From positions 62,001 to 126,000 of the forward strand of contig JAFTGB010000004.1 in assembly GCA_017458125.1 (NCBI GenBank): a DNA stretch of 64,000 nt, given 5' to 3'. Below, piece by piece: positions 25,126-34,802 of the stretch. Position numbers and translations under genes: made by a program. Under the pieces are notes generated by a model. That model searched no databases. It was not told the DNA's origin and was given only the letters and a program-made list of their open reading frames with translations. The DNA comes from Prevotella sp. GTDB lineage: Bacteria > Bacteroidota > Bacteroidia > Bacteroidales > Bacteroidaceae. Each line of letters begins with the position of its first letter. Position 1 is the first letter of the stretch.

Positions 25126-26421
25126 TTACTTGTAGAGCGACTTCAGTGCCTCGGCGGGTTCTATCTCCACCTTGCTCTCGTCGAGCATGGTGCGGTCGAG
25201 GCCGAAGACGTCGATGAAGAAGTCATAGACGGCCTGGCGCTTGTTCTCCCTGAAGTCGTGGCGCTCGGAAGGCAGGTGGACGTTGCGCACCTGGTCCCGG
25301 GCACCGTAGAACGAGTAGATACGCTGCAGGTAGGGAAACTCTAATGTGGGCACGGTGTTCGTCCAGTCGCCGCCGTCGCTGACGATGAGCATGGGCTTGG
25401 GAGCCATCACCGCGGCCAGCTCAGCCTCGCAGGTGCCGCCGCCGCTCAGCTGGACGGGCTTGCCGCTTTCGCAGGGACAGCCGCCGTCGAAGTGGGAGGC
25501 TAAGTGCACCACAGGAGCCGAGGCCGTCACGCGGTCGTCGAGCAGCGAGAGCAGCACGGTGTGCGTGCCGCCGCCCGAACCGCCCATCACGCCGACGCGC
25601 TGCGGGTCGATGTCCTTGCGGTTCTTGAGCATGTAGTCTAACAGCACGTAGCCGCAGGCTGCCTGATAGACGTGGGCGCGGCTGGTGTGGTGGGCCGCGG
25701 CGCCGACCTCCTGTTCGCTCTCGCCCCAGCCGTAGAGGTCGAAGTCGACACAGACGGCACCCATGCGAGCCAGCGTGCCCAGCCGCTGCTGCTCGTCCTT
25801 GCGGTAGCGCATGGGCCAGTGGCCGTCAGGACAGATGATGAGTGCATGCTTCCCTTTCTTTGTGGAGGCGTAGATGGTGCCGAAGAGGTGCTGGCCAGGC
25901 GTCAGCTCTATGCAGATGTTCTGCGTGGTGTAGCCGTCGTGCTTGCGCACCTTGGAGAGCAGCGGCTTCCCTAACACACACGAGTCGAGGAAGGCGTCAA
26001 GCTCTAAGCGCTGGCGTACCTCGCGGCGCAGCGAGTCGCGCCGCGCCTCCCACTCCTCCTTATTATGATATAAGGTGGAGAGGTAGTCGAGCATCAACTT
26101 GCCCTCCTGTTCGTGGCGGCGCGGATATTCGTAAAGTTTGATTTTGTAGACATTGCCCGACTGTTTCCACCAGTTCCAGTCGTAATACTTGCAGATGTTG
26201 TCGAGCGTCGTCTCCAAAGAGTAGGGACGCACGCGGAAGTCAGCATAAGGCAGGCGCCGTCCCACGGTATCGACGTTGCTGTCGAACTTGAAGCGCACGC
26301 CGAAGCGCCGCACCACGTCGCCCATCAGGTCGTGGACGGGTCGCTCAAAGCGTGTCTCAAAAGTCTGTGCCATGGCCGTTGTCGACAGGACTGCAAGGGC
26401 TGCTATCAGGAGTTTTCTCAT
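25126..26421 (-). CDS. exported alpha/beta hydrolase, acetyl-xylan-esterase-like
   Basis: 431 residues from ATG 26421 (an ATG at 26442 gives seven more); both give a signal peptide ending STTAMAQ. An N-terminal STN-like segment (about 25-100; LMGDVVRRFGVRFKFD, LETTLDNICKYYDWNWW) precedes an alpha/beta hydrolase: nucleophile elbow GGSGGG, then Asp in VSDGGDW and His in SERHDF, a complete triad. It probably cleaves ester substituents from plant glycans, matching its neighbours GH115 and GH95. The STN-like front is unusual for an esterase. The exact carbohydrate-esterase family is not certain. Confidence 0.7.
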   Translation of the reverse strand: MRKLLIAALAVLSTTAMAQTFETRFERPVHDLMGDVVRRFGVRFKFDSNVDTVGRRLPYADFRVRPYSLETTLDNICKYYDWNWWKQSGNVYKIKLYEYPRRHEQEGKLMLDYLSTLYHNKEEWEARRDSLRREVRQRLELDAFLDSCVLGKPLLSKVRKHDGYTTQNICIELTPGQHLFGTIYASTKKGKHALIICPDGHWPMRYRKDEQQRLGTLARMGAVCVDFDLYGWGESEQEVGAAAHHTSRAHVYQAACGYVLLDYMLKNRKDIDPQRVGVMGGSGGGTHTVLLSLLDDRVTASAPVVHLASHFDGGCPCESGKPVQLSGGGTCEAELAAVMAPKPMLIVSDGGDWTNTVPTLEFPYLQRIYSFYGARDQVRNVHLPSERHDFRENKRQAVYDFFIDVFGLDRTMLDESKVEIEPAEALKSLYK

Positions 26422-26542
26422 AAGCCGGAATGGTTTTGTCATCGATATAAGAAAGACTGACAGCCGCCCGTTTTGTCGTCAAGTCAAAAAAATATAATGC
26501 AGGTATGGTCATCTTTTGCAACTTCTTCCGTCTATTATGTAG

Positions 26543-27055
26543 ATGAACTCAATAGTCAGTAAAGAAGACTTTGCCCAGTTGGTACGGCAACACGCCGCAG
26601 CGGTGATAGACTTCACTGCCCGTCTGCTGCCTGACCGCAGGGAGGCTGAAGAGGTGGCGCAGGATGCCTTTGTGAAGGCATTCCGCAACCTGTCCTCCTT
26701 CCGTGGCGAGTCCTCGCTACTGACTTGGGTGCAGCGCATCGCATATCATAAGGCAGTCGACCACCTGCGACAACGACGGCCTTATATGGTAGCCATTGAT
26801 GAGGTGCCGACGCTGTTGGAGGATGAAGAAATGGTGATGGAACGAGAAGAGCGCATCCTGCTGATAGAAGAAGCCGTAGACAGGCTAACGCCCGACGACC
26901 AGCTGCTGCTGCACCTCTTCTACTACGAAGACCGACCGCTGCGAGACATCGCCTACATCATGGACGTGGAGCCGAACACGCTGTCACAGCGGCTCCACCG
27001 TATACGAAAAAAACTGATGGTAATGATTAAACAAAAAGAAAATGGACAACAGTAA
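26543..27055 (+). CDS. ECF-family RNA polymerase sigma factor
   Basis: 170 residues. Sigma region 2 (about 10-80; LLPDRREAEEVAQDAFVKAFRNLSSFRGESSLLTWVQRIAYHKAVDHLR) and region 4 (about 112-165; LTPDDQLLLHLFYYEDRPLRDIAYIMDVEPNTLSQRLHRIRKKL) are both complete. It overlaps the anti-sigma gene by 14 nt and probably autoregulates the four-gene operon 26543-32510. Confidence 0.92.
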   Translation: MNSIVSKEDFAQLVRQHAAAVIDFTARLLPDRREAEEVAQDAFVKAFRNLSSFRGESSLLTWVQRIAYHKAVDHLRQRRPYMVAIDEVPTLLEDEEMVMEREERILLIEEAVDRLTPDDQLLLHLFYYEDRPLRDIAYIMDVEPNTLSQRLHRIRKKLMVMIKQKENGQQ

Positions 27056-27620
27056 AGATAAAGACCTTCAGGTCAGAGAGGACCGTTTCGCCGAAGACCT
27101 GCGCGATGCCCTGCGCCGAAAGGAATCCCGGCGGCCACAGGCGGAAGTGCCAGCGGACTTCCTTAATAGCGTCATGCAGCGAGTGGAGTTAGATGCGGCT
27201 CAGACATGGCGCATTGCTGCCAGTGTGCTTGTCGCTGCCGCCTGCGTTGCTTTTGTTGCGTTGATGGTATGGCCAACGAAAGACAATCCAAAGTCTGACG
27301 CAAGCCGTCTTGTCATCTGTAAGGAGCGGATTGCCAGTCCGCAGCCTTCAGACACTTTGGCTATGAGTACGGAGAAGCATGTTGTTGCAATTCCTGCGAC
27401 CAAGGTGAAAACCAAGAAGCAGGCTCATCAACGGCACCTGCCCCAACAGCAACCTGCCCAGATGCAAAGCCCCGAGACCACAGACAGCTATATGGCAGAG
27501 TTGGAAAACAGCCTGGCAGACGTGCGCGACAGCTGCTATCTGGCACAGGTGGAGCGCATGATTGCCGACAACGAAGAACTGCAGCAACTGATGAACGAAA
27601 TGATAAACCACAAACAATAA
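27042..27620 (+). CDS. probable membrane anti-sigma factor
   Basis: 192 residues with no conserved domain that I recognise by name. A cytoplasmic N-terminus rich in Arg/Glu/Asp (1-56; FAEDLRDALRRKESRRPQ, then VPADFLNSVMQRV) is followed by one membrane helix (about 59-78, VLVAAACVAFVALMVWP). Then a low-complexity Gln/Pro periplasmic segment and a coiled C-terminus (TDSYMAELENSLADVRDSCY). Position after an ECF sigma gene, the 14-nt overlap and the single helix make an anti-sigma role likely. It is probably controlled by the barrel protein encoded downstream. Confidence 0.65.
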   Translation: MDNSKDKDLQVREDRFAEDLRDALRRKESRRPQAEVPADFLNSVMQRVELDAAQTWRIAASVLVAAACVAFVALMVWPTKDNPKSDASRLVICKERIASPQPSDTLAMSTEKHVVAIPATKVKTKKQAHQRHLPQQQPAQMQSPETTDSYMAELENSLADVRDSCYLAQVERMIADNEELQQLMNEMINHKQ

Positions 27621-27626
27621 CGCCCT

Positions 27627-29654
27627 ATGAAGAGACTCTATATCATCGCATGGACGCTGACGGTCCTGCTGACCGCCGCCAAGGCACAGACACAGACCGG
27701 CATCAATGCCATGCAGCAGGCCTTTAAGGCATTCCTCGCCTCGCCCGGCGTGATGACCAAGGACACGCACTGGAGCCGCATGCACGAGCAGTGGACCTTC
27801 AAGTACGTCTGCCAGGGCGACACCATGCCCGTTCCCGCAGCCCTGCAGGCGCTGACCGATGCCTTCTACGATAATGTGCGCTACGCCACGGCCAGCTACT
27901 ACCACACACCCCAGGACGGCCCAACGCCGTTCACGCTGAAGACTTTTTCGCGCAAGGACGAGTTCCGCGGCACCGTGACGGGTGTCGAACGGCTGACGGA
28001 CAACGACTATTCCTATACACTCAATTTTACAGACATGAGTAGCGGGCTGACCAGTTACAATCTGGTGTGGCACGAGGTAGCCTTCCGCGACCGTAACGGT
28101 CAGCCCTTCCGCACCATCGACGGCACCATCTACCGCCACTACGGCGGCATCTGGCGGATGGAGAAATTCCGTCAGGACGACCCGTGGCAGCTGAAAGCGG
28201 AGCAGATGAACCGCCCCGTCGGCGCCGACGACCAGTCGCGCTACGAGTCGCTGCTGGCGCAGGTCAACTACTTGGCCAACAGCTACCGCGAACAGCAGAA
28301 GAAGGGCAACGAGAAGGGTTGCGACGCCGTGGTCTACATGCTCAAGAAGGTGTGCGACGGCTTCGACGGACAACTGATGCAGCAGCAGTTCGACGAGATT
28401 GCCAAGGCGACATCCGTATTCCTTAGCAAAGATGCTAAAACTGAACGTACTCGCATAGTCAGCAGGGCTGTAGGCAAACTATGGGGGAAGGTGGTCGTCG
28501 ACCGTCTCTTGGGCGAGATGAGGTTCGGCGGCGTGGTGAAGGGCACATTCGTGCATCCCGACCAAATTCGTGAGATAGACGAATGTTACGACTACGGCTT
28601 CAAGAAACGTCCGCAGGTGAAAGTCCTGCTGACCGTCCGCACCTCGCCCAAGTGTCGCAAGGTGACCATCCAGCAGCAGCATCCCATCAATAAGCCCTAC
28701 GCCGTCACGGGCGACAGCGGACGGTTCACGTTCAGTCAGCCCTTCATGCCCGACCAACTGTTAGAGGTGTCGGACGGCGAGGGCCACCGCATGGTCATCT
28801 TCACCGACAGCGTGGCCACGGACATCGACCTCACGGACATGACCCTGCACGGCTCGCCGCTGAACGAGCGCTTTGCCGACTGCCAGCAGCGGCTGCGGGC
28901 ATTGGAACCCGAGATTCACAAGTACGCTACCGTGGAGGAAGTGGGCGGCAACACCATCATGGACGAGGCGGGTTTCCGTCGGCTGGCCGACGATGCCCAC
29001 CAGTTGCAGATGCAGTTCATCCGAGAGAACCAGGACAACCTCATCCCGGTCTGGTACATCGCCGAGAACTACGCCGCCATGACCCTCGACGAACTGGAGC
29101 AGAGCCTGACGGGCAGCCATCCCTACGACAGTCTCGTAGCCCTGCAGCCCGCTCGCGCTCAGTACGAGGGACTGCTGAAGCGTCGACCGGGCAACATGTT
29201 CCACGATGTGGCCTGCATCGACACGGCGGGCATCAGCCACCAGTTGAGCGACTACATCGGCCGCGGCGACTATGTGGTGATGTACTGCTGGTCAACCAAC
29301 AACAGGTATCCGCGCAACGGCGTCAAGGTGATGAAGCAACTGATGCGGGAGCACAAGGGCAAGAATCTGCGCGTCATCGGATTCTCGATGGACGAGGACA
29401 AGGACAGGTGGCGGCGCTACATCAAGAGCCGCAAGGTGAACTTCGACGTCCATTTGGCGATACCCGGCAATACCGACAAGTTTTCGAAGGGTACTGGCAT
29501 GTACCCAGACCTCTGGCGGTCGGAATTCATGACGACCTACGGTCTTCACTCGCTGGTCGAGACCATCGTCTTCGACCCCGAAGGCCGCATTGTCAGCACG
29601 GGACTGATGGGTGACCCGCTCATCGAGCACATCCGCGCCTTGCCACTTAAATAA
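27627..29654 (+). CDS. exported TlpA/ResA-like protein lacking the CxxC motif
   Basis: 675 residues with signal peptide 1-20 (LLTAAKAQ). The first 340 residues match nothing I know. About 345-450 is a DUF4369-like beta domain, and about 520-675 is a thioredoxin fold of the TlpA/ResA type (GNMFHDVACIDTAGISHQLSDYIGRGDYVVMYCW). Where TlpA has W-x-x-W-C-x-x-C, this protein reads CWSTNNRYPR (Cys554 onward), so both redox cysteines are gone. It cannot be a thiol reductase by the normal mechanism; a scaffold or binding role is more likely. It lies 6 nt after the anti-sigma gene and 27 nt before the barrel gene. Confidence 0.7.
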   Translation: MKRLYIIAWTLTVLLTAAKAQTQTGINAMQQAFKAFLASPGVMTKDTHWSRMHEQWTFKYVCQGDTMPVPAALQALTDAFYDNVRYATASYYHTPQDGPTPFTLKTFSRKDEFRGTVTGVERLTDNDYSYTLNFTDMSSGLTSYNLVWHEVAFRDRNGQPFRTIDGTIYRHYGGIWRMEKFRQDDPWQLKAEQMNRPVGADDQSRYESLLAQVNYLANSYREQQKKGNEKGCDAVVYMLKKVCDGFDGQLMQQQFDEIAKATSVFLSKDAKTERTRIVSRAVGKLWGKVVVDRLLGEMRFGGVVKGTFVHPDQIREIDECYDYGFKKRPQVKVLLTVRTSPKCRKVTIQQQHPINKPYAVTGDSGRFTFSQPFMPDQLLEVSDGEGHRMVIFTDSVATDIDLTDMTLHGSPLNERFADCQQRLRALEPEIHKYATVEEVGGNTIMDEAGFRRLADDAHQLQMQFIRENQDNLIPVWYIAENYAAMTLDELEQSLTGSHPYDSLVALQPARAQYEGLLKRRPGNMFHDVACIDTAGISHQLSDYIGRGDYVVMYCWSTNNRYPRNGVKVMKQLMREHKGKNLRVIGFSMDEDKDRWRRYIKSRKVNFDVHLAIPGNTDKFSKGTGMYPDLWRSEFMTTYGLHSLVETIVFDPEGRIVSTGLMGDPLIEHIRALPLK

Positions 29655-29681
29655 GCATCTTTAAACATAACAAACAATACG

Positions 29682-32510
29682 ATGAAGAAAGGTATTTTGA
29701 TACTCTTCTTAGCCCTTGCTGTGTCCGCACTTTGGGGCCAAGAAGCAGAGAAAGAGCGGAATATATGGCTGCACGGCCGAGTATGCGACTCCTTCACCAA
29801 GGCCCCCGTGCCGAAGGGCGGACGAGCCTCGTTGCTACGGGCGGACTCTACCCTCCTGCAAGACACCATCAAGCTGATGGAGCGTAACAGCTACATGACG
29901 GGCAGTCGCCGCATGGTCAGCATGGAGTATGCCCTCATCCTCCGAGAGCCGGGCCGTTACATCATCAAGGTCGAGCACCCGAACTACGAGACGACCTACG
30001 TGCCGTACGAGGTGAAGCGCATCGGACGACGGGTCAGGGAAATCGAAGGCCCGCCCGTCTACATGAAGAAAGCCGCCAAGGCTCATCACCATGAGGGCGG
30101 CGAGCTGGACGAGGTGGTGGTGAAGGCCACGAAGGTCAAAATGGTGTGGCGCGGCGATACCTTAGTATATAATGCCGATGCGTTCAACGTGCCGGAAGGC
30201 TCCATGCTCGACGGACTCATCAAGCAGCTGCCGGGCGTGGAACTGACCGAGGAAGGCGAGATATTCGTCAACGGCAAGAAGATAGACAACCTGACGCTGA
30301 ACGGGGCCGACTTCTTCAAGGGCAAGAACAAGGTGATGCTCGACAACCTGCCCTACTACACCGTCAAGAACGTTGAGGTCTACAAGAAGCAGACCGACTG
30401 GCAGAAGTATGTCGGCAACAACGACGAAGACAAGAAGGAATATACGATGGACGTGGTGCTGAAGCGGGAATACAGCATCGGGGGCACAGCCAATCTGGAG
30501 GCGGGAGCCGGAACTGACGAGCGCTACCGGCTGAAGGGCTTTGGATTGCGCTTCACCGACCATACGCGGGCGGTGCTCTTCGGTGGAGCAAACAATGTGA
30601 ACGAGAGCATCGACTTCAATGACGAGGGCAAGGACAAGGGCAAGACCAACCAGGCTGGCAATCGCCACTTCAAGCAGACTGGCGGCATGTTCATGGTCAA
30701 CAGCATGGAGGGCCGTCTGCAGAACACCACCGAGCTGCGCGCCGAGTGGAAGGACGACCGCGCCGAGACGCGCACCAATGGCGAGACCTATCTCAACAGT
30801 GGCTCCACCTTCTCGAAGTCGGAGGGCGCGCGCCGCGACATGCCTGCCAGCTTCAGTCTGAGAAACCAGCTGCGCCTCCGCACGAAGGTCTTCTTCAACT
30901 CATGGCTCAACCTGGACTATGAGCGGCAGAAGTCGGAGAATGAAAATTGGTCGCTGACCGCCGCCGACCAGCTGTTTGCCGACAGCACCAATGCCGTGCG
31001 CGGCCGTTCGTGGAACAAACAGGGCCGCCTGCGGGGCAATCTGAACAATAGCCTCAGCCTGAAACTGCCGTCGGGCGACAACATCGACTTCTCTTTGTCT
31101 GGCAATTATCAGCGCTCGTTCAGCCCCGAGAACGAGAGCTGGCGCCACTATACCTATTATAAATTAGGCACCACCGACTATCAGCACCGTCGCACGGAGT
31201 CGCCGTCGGACAGCTACTCAGTGAACGCCCGCATCAGTTACAACCTGCACCTGATGGAAAACTTCACCCTGTCGCCCTACTACGGCATCAGCCCCTCACG
31301 CCGCAACAATGACAATCTGGAATACTTGGCCACCAGCGAGACGCTGCCTCTGCTGCCCGACCTCGACAACACCCGCTACCAAACCACGCAGGGCTTTAAG
31401 CACAACACGGGAATGGACATCAGCTACTACACTATTGGAAAGAAAAACGGCTGGGTCTTTAATGCCCACTTCAACCTGCCCGTCTCGTTCGACCGCCAGC
31501 GCATGAGTTACAACAGCGAGCCCTTCCAGACCAGCCTCACCCGCCATTATACGACATTCCAACCCTTCGTCTACTTCTTCCTGGACAACCGCAAGACGAA
31601 GGGACGAAGCAAGAACTTCTATGCCCGATATAATATGTCACAGATGACGCCGTTCATCCATAACCTCATCACGTTTCCCAACACCACCAATCCGCTGTAT
31701 ATCCGAATGGGCAACCCCGACCTGAAAATGGAAACGCAACACCTATTCTATACCGAATACACCGCCCGCATCGACTCCATCGACCAGCAGTTCCGCATAC
31801 AACTGGAGGCCAAGGCCAAGCGTAACGCCTGGGCGCAGGGCTACATCTACGACCCCGTGACGGGTATCCGCACCTATCGGGCAGAGAACATCACGTCGGG
31901 CAACTGGAAGCTGTCGTCCACACTAAGCCACCGCCGCGCCATAGGCAGCAAGAAACTGTTCCACATAGAGAACGAGCTGCGCCTGTCCTTGGAAAAGAGC
32001 ACCGACCTCGCCAGTGTCAGCGGCAGCACCTCCACAGAGCTAAGCCGTGTTACCACCACTTACACCCGCTGGAAGCCCCGCCTGCGCTACCAAAAGGGCA
32101 ACCTAAACTGCACCCTGCGCGGCGAGCTGTCGTGGCAGCACCTGCACCGCAGTCTCGTGGTCGACGGTTTACCCGTCGACATCTGGAACTTCTCCTACGG
32201 CCTCTATGCCCAGTACAAACTGCCGCTGAACTTCACCATTGACACCGACCTTGACCTGTACCACCGCCGAGGCTACACCGACGAGGAGATGAACGACAAC
32301 CGCATCTACTGGAACGCCTCGCTCACGAAGTCGCTGATGAAAGGACGCTGGGTACTGAAGCTGCGCGCCTACGACCTTTTAGGGCAGGTCAGCAACCTGC
32401 GCTACAGCATCAACGCGCAAGGACGCACCGAGACGTGGACCAACTCGATGCGCCGTTACGTGCTGCTCAGCGTTAGCTACCGGTTCAGTCAGAAGCCTAA
32501 AAAGAAGTAG
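29682..32510 (+). CDS. TonB-receptor-like outer-membrane beta-barrel protein
   Basis: 942 residues with signal peptide 1-18 (SALWGQE). An N-terminal carboxypeptidase-regulatory-like domain (about 20-135) is followed by a plug-like region (DEVVVKATKVKMVWRGDTLVYNADAFNVPEGSMLDGLIKQLPGVEL, NGKKIDNLTLNGADFFKG) and a large barrel ending LLSVSYRFSQKPKKK. This is the outer-membrane beta-barrel type common behind ECF sigma genes in Bacteroidota. It may sense or import a ligand and signal through the anti-sigma factor. The substrate is unknown. The transcript probably ends near the shared hairpin at 32547-32584. Confidence 0.8.
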   Translation: MKKGILILFLALAVSALWGQEAEKERNIWLHGRVCDSFTKAPVPKGGRASLLRADSTLLQDTIKLMERNSYMTGSRRMVSMEYALILREPGRYIIKVEHPNYETTYVPYEVKRIGRRVREIEGPPVYMKKAAKAHHHEGGELDEVVVKATKVKMVWRGDTLVYNADAFNVPEGSMLDGLIKQLPGVELTEEGEIFVNGKKIDNLTLNGADFFKGKNKVMLDNLPYYTVKNVEVYKKQTDWQKYVGNNDEDKKEYTMDVVLKREYSIGGTANLEAGAGTDERYRLKGFGLRFTDHTRAVLFGGANNVNESIDFNDEGKDKGKTNQAGNRHFKQTGGMFMVNSMEGRLQNTTELRAEWKDDRAETRTNGETYLNSGSTFSKSEGARRDMPASFSLRNQLRLRTKVFFNSWLNLDYERQKSENENWSLTAADQLFADSTNAVRGRSWNKQGRLRGNLNNSLSLKLPSGDNIDFSLSGNYQRSFSPENESWRHYTYYKLGTTDYQHRRTESPSDSYSVNARISYNLHLMENFTLSPYYGISPSRRNNDNLEYLATSETLPLLPDLDNTRYQTTQGFKHNTGMDISYYTIGKKNGWVFNAHFNLPVSFDRQRMSYNSEPFQTSLTRHYTTFQPFVYFFLDNRKTKGRSKNFYARYNMSQMTPFIHNLITFPNTTNPLYIRMGNPDLKMETQHLFYTEYTARIDSIDQQFRIQLEAKAKRNAWAQGYIYDPVTGIRTYRAENITSGNWKLSSTLSHRRAIGSKKLFHIENELRLSLEKSTDLASVSGSTSTELSRVTTTYTRWKPRLRYQKGNLNCTLRGELSWQHLHRSLVVDGLPVDIWNFSYGLYAQYKLPLNFTIDTDLDLYHRRGYTDEEMNDNRIYWNASLTKSLMKGRWVLKLRAYDLLGQVSNLRYSINAQGRTETWTNSMRRYVLLSVSYRFSQKPKKK

Positions 32511-32546
32511 TATTTTACTTTCAATACTAACAGACAAAGAAATAGT

Positions 32547-32584
32547 AAAAAGCACGGTACATCGTGAGGATGTACCGTGCTTTA
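32547..32584 (-). terminator. terminator between converging genes
   Basis: Arms AGCACGGTACATC (32551-32563) and GATGTACCGTGCT (32569-32581) pair around 5 nt. On the minus strand the stem is followed by TTTTT, giving a good terminator for fucI. On the plus strand it is weaker. Confidence 0.8.
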
Positions 32585-32605
32585 CAGGTTGATGGAGATG
32601 AATAT

Positions 32606-34429
32606 TTACTTATACAGCGGTCCGAAGTTTGCACAGGCACGGTAGTCGGCACCCTCCTTGTCCATGCCGAAAGCATTCCAGCAGGCAGGACGGAAGACGT
32701 CCTGGTCGGCGATGTTGTGCATGCAGACGGGGATGCGCAGCATGGCGCAAAGCGTGATGAGGTCGGCACCGACGTGTCCGTAGCAGATGGCGCCATGGTT
32801 GGCTCCCCAGTTGTTCATGACGGAGTAGACATCCTTGAAGGCATCCTTCGTGGGGTCCAGACGCGGGGCGAACCATGTGGTGGGCCATGTGGGGTCGGTG
32901 CGCTTGTCCAAGGTGTCGTTGACGTCCTTGGGCAGGTCCACCGTCCAGCCCTCTGCAAGCTGCAGCACGGGACCGAGTCCGGCCACGAGGTTCAGGCGCA
33001 GCATGGTCATCGGCATGCCGCCGCGCGTGAGGAAGTGGCTTGAGTAGCCGCCGCCGCGGAAGTAGTCGCGGTCGGCAGGCATCCAGTTTGTAGCCTTCAG
33101 ACAAGCCTCCATGTCCTGCTGCGACAGTTCCCAGTGGTGTTTCATGGTGGGGTTGCCGTCCTTGTCGCTGATGGCACCAGTGGCGTCGAGCGTTGTGGCA
33201 CCGCTGTTGATGAGGTGGATGAAGCCGTTGGCAGCACCGCCCTCGGCCGTCCAGCCCGTCACACGCTTTACGGCTTCTGGACTCCAGTAGGTGCGGATGT
33301 CGGAGAACATGACGCCACGGTTGGTGAGCAGGTGGCCGAAGAGCATGGAGATGCCGTTGAGGAAGTCGTTCTCGGTGGCCAAGGTGTAAGCCTCGCGCGG
33401 TCCGTTCCAGTCGAACGACGTACACATCATGGACTCGGGAAAGTCGAAGTTGGGCTTGTAGTCCGTCCACTGGCGCTGACCCTGCACGCCGGCGGCGATG
33501 GCGTTGTGGCCGATGGCTTCTTCCTTGTAGCCCATCTCTAAGAGCTTGTCGCTGCCCTGCATGAGGTCGCGGATAATCATCATGTTCTTGACGGTGAACG
33601 CCCAGTCCTCGTCTTTCTCCTGGCGGTTCTTGCCTTTGCCCTTGCCGTTGAATGTGGTCATGGGCACGCCGGGGAACAGCGGGCGGTCTTCGTTGTAGTC
33701 GTGACCCTCCTGAGGCTTGCAGTATTGCTCAACCCACAGCATGGCGCGCTTGAACTCCTCCTTGTCGTAGATGCCGAAGTCGACGCGGCGCAGTATTTCC
33801 ACTAAGGAGACATACTCGGTGCGCATGCCAAGGTACTGTTGCAGGAAGTCGGCATTGACGATGCTGCCGGCAATACCCATGCACGTGTTGCCTAACGACA
33901 GGTAGCTCTTGCCGCGCATGGTGGCCACGGCCTGGGCGGCACGGGCGAAGCGCAGCAGCTTCTCGGCCACGTCGGCGGGGATGCTGTTGTCGGCCAGGTC
34001 CTGCACGTCGTGACCGTAGATGCCGTAGGCGGGCAGGCCCTTCTGGGCGTGTGCGGCCAGTACGGCGGCCAGATAGACGGCACCGGGGCGCTCCGTCCCG
34101 TTAAATCCCCATACGGCTTTCGGGTAGGTGGGGTTCATGTCCATGGTCTCCGAGCCGTAGCACCAGCAGGAGGTGACGGTGATAGTGCTGCCTACGCCCT
34201 CGCGCTCGAACTGCTCTGCGCAGGCAGCACTCTCACCCACTCGGCCTATGGTGGTGTTGCTGATGACACACTCCACGGGACTTCCGTCACCGTTCTTCAG
34301 GTTGGTCTCGATGAGGGTCTTTACGGCCTTGGCCAAATTCATGGTCTTCTCTTCCAGTCCCTCGCGTATGCCGCCCTGTCGACCGTCGATGGTTGGGCGG
34401 ATACCAATCTTCGGATAGCTTTTCTTCAT
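32606..34429 (-). CDS. fucI: L-fucose isomerase
   Basis: 607 residues, near full length for FucI. It is recognisable along its length: [17 protein letters not shown] at the start, [56 protein letters not shown], and [14 protein letters not shown]. It interconverts L-fucose and L-fuculose in the cytoplasm using a divalent metal. Two tandem promoters upstream (34629-34636, 34713-34720) and a terminator downstream suggest a single-gene transcript. No fuculokinase or aldolase is seen next to it. GH95 in this window could supply the fucose. Confidence 0.93.
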   Translation of the reverse strand: MKKSYPKIGIRPTIDGRQGGIREGLEEKTMNLAKAVKTLIETNLKNGDGSPVECVISNTTIGRVGESAACAEQFEREGVGSTITVTSCWCYGSETMDMNPTYPKAVWGFNGTERPGAVYLAAVLAAHAQKGLPAYGIYGHDVQDLADNSIPADVAEKLLRFARAAQAVATMRGKSYLSLGNTCMGIAGSIVNADFLQQYLGMRTEYVSLVEILRRVDFGIYDKEEFKRAMLWVEQYCKPQEGHDYNEDRPLFPGVPMTTFNGKGKGKNRQEKDEDWAFTVKNMMIIRDLMQGSDKLLEMGYKEEAIGHNAIAAGVQGQRQWTDYKPNFDFPESMMCTSFDWNGPREAYTLATENDFLNGISMLFGHLLTNRGVMFSDIRTYWSPEAVKRVTGWTAEGGAANGFIHLINSGATTLDATGAISDKDGNPTMKHHWELSQQDMEACLKATNWMPADRDYFRGGGYSSHFLTRGGMPMTMLRLNLVAGLGPVLQLAEGWTVDLPKDVNDTLDKRTDPTWPTTWFAPRLDPTKDAFKDVYSVMNNWGANHGAICYGHVGADLITLCAMLRIPVCMHNIADQDVFRPACWNAFGMDKEGADYRACANFGPLYK

Positions 34430-34467
34430 AAGTTTTAGGTTTTTAGTATTGGTATGTCGTTTGTGTT

Positions 34468-34595
34468 TTAGAGCCTGATGAGCGTCGAGCCCTGGTTGCC
34501 TATCTTGACAGCGTAGACGCCTGCCGGCAGGTTGGGCAGCTCCACTGACCAGCCGTCATCATGGCCAGGGCTGCGAGTAAAACTTTATATTTCAT
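34468..34595 (-). pseudogene. fossil of a secreted protein: signal peptide joined to type IX-like tail
   Basis: A minus-strand ATG at 34595 begins a signal-peptide-like stretch ([16 protein letters not shown]) and hits a stop at 34500. A second frame through the same DNA reads a sorting-tail C-terminus ([28 protein letters not shown] split over frames) ending at TAA 34468. A real gene of this kind would have several hundred codons between the two, so an internal deletion plus frameshift is the simplest reading. Confidence 0.55.
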
Positions 34596-34628
34596 AGTCT
34601 TCTTATTGCTGTTAAATAGTTTTGTCGG

Positions 34629-34636
34629 CAAAATTA
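34629..34636 (-). promoter_or_regulatory. -7 promoter element TAATTTTG (proximal)
   Basis: TAATTTTG on the minus strand within CGTAATTTTGCCG. It would drive the fossil gene and fucI. Confidence 0.45.
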
Positions 34637-34712
34637 CGAAAAGTCGAGAGCAAAACAAAAAGAATTTATTCTTTTTTTTTGCCGAGACGGAGTAATCTCG
34701 CGCTTTTAAGCG

Positions 34713-34720
34713 CAAAATTA
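34713..34720 (-). promoter_or_regulatory. -7 promoter element TAATTTTG (distal copy)
   Basis: The same TAATTTTG within CGTAATTTTGCGC, 84 bp upstream of the first. About 17 flanking bases are shared, suggesting a small duplication. Confidence 0.45.
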
Positions 34721-34802
34721 CGAAAAATCGCGTAATCGCCAAAGTGTTTAATCTTTTTTAAAAAGCTCGTATCGTCAGGATGTGTACTCTTTTTGATTTA
34801 TG

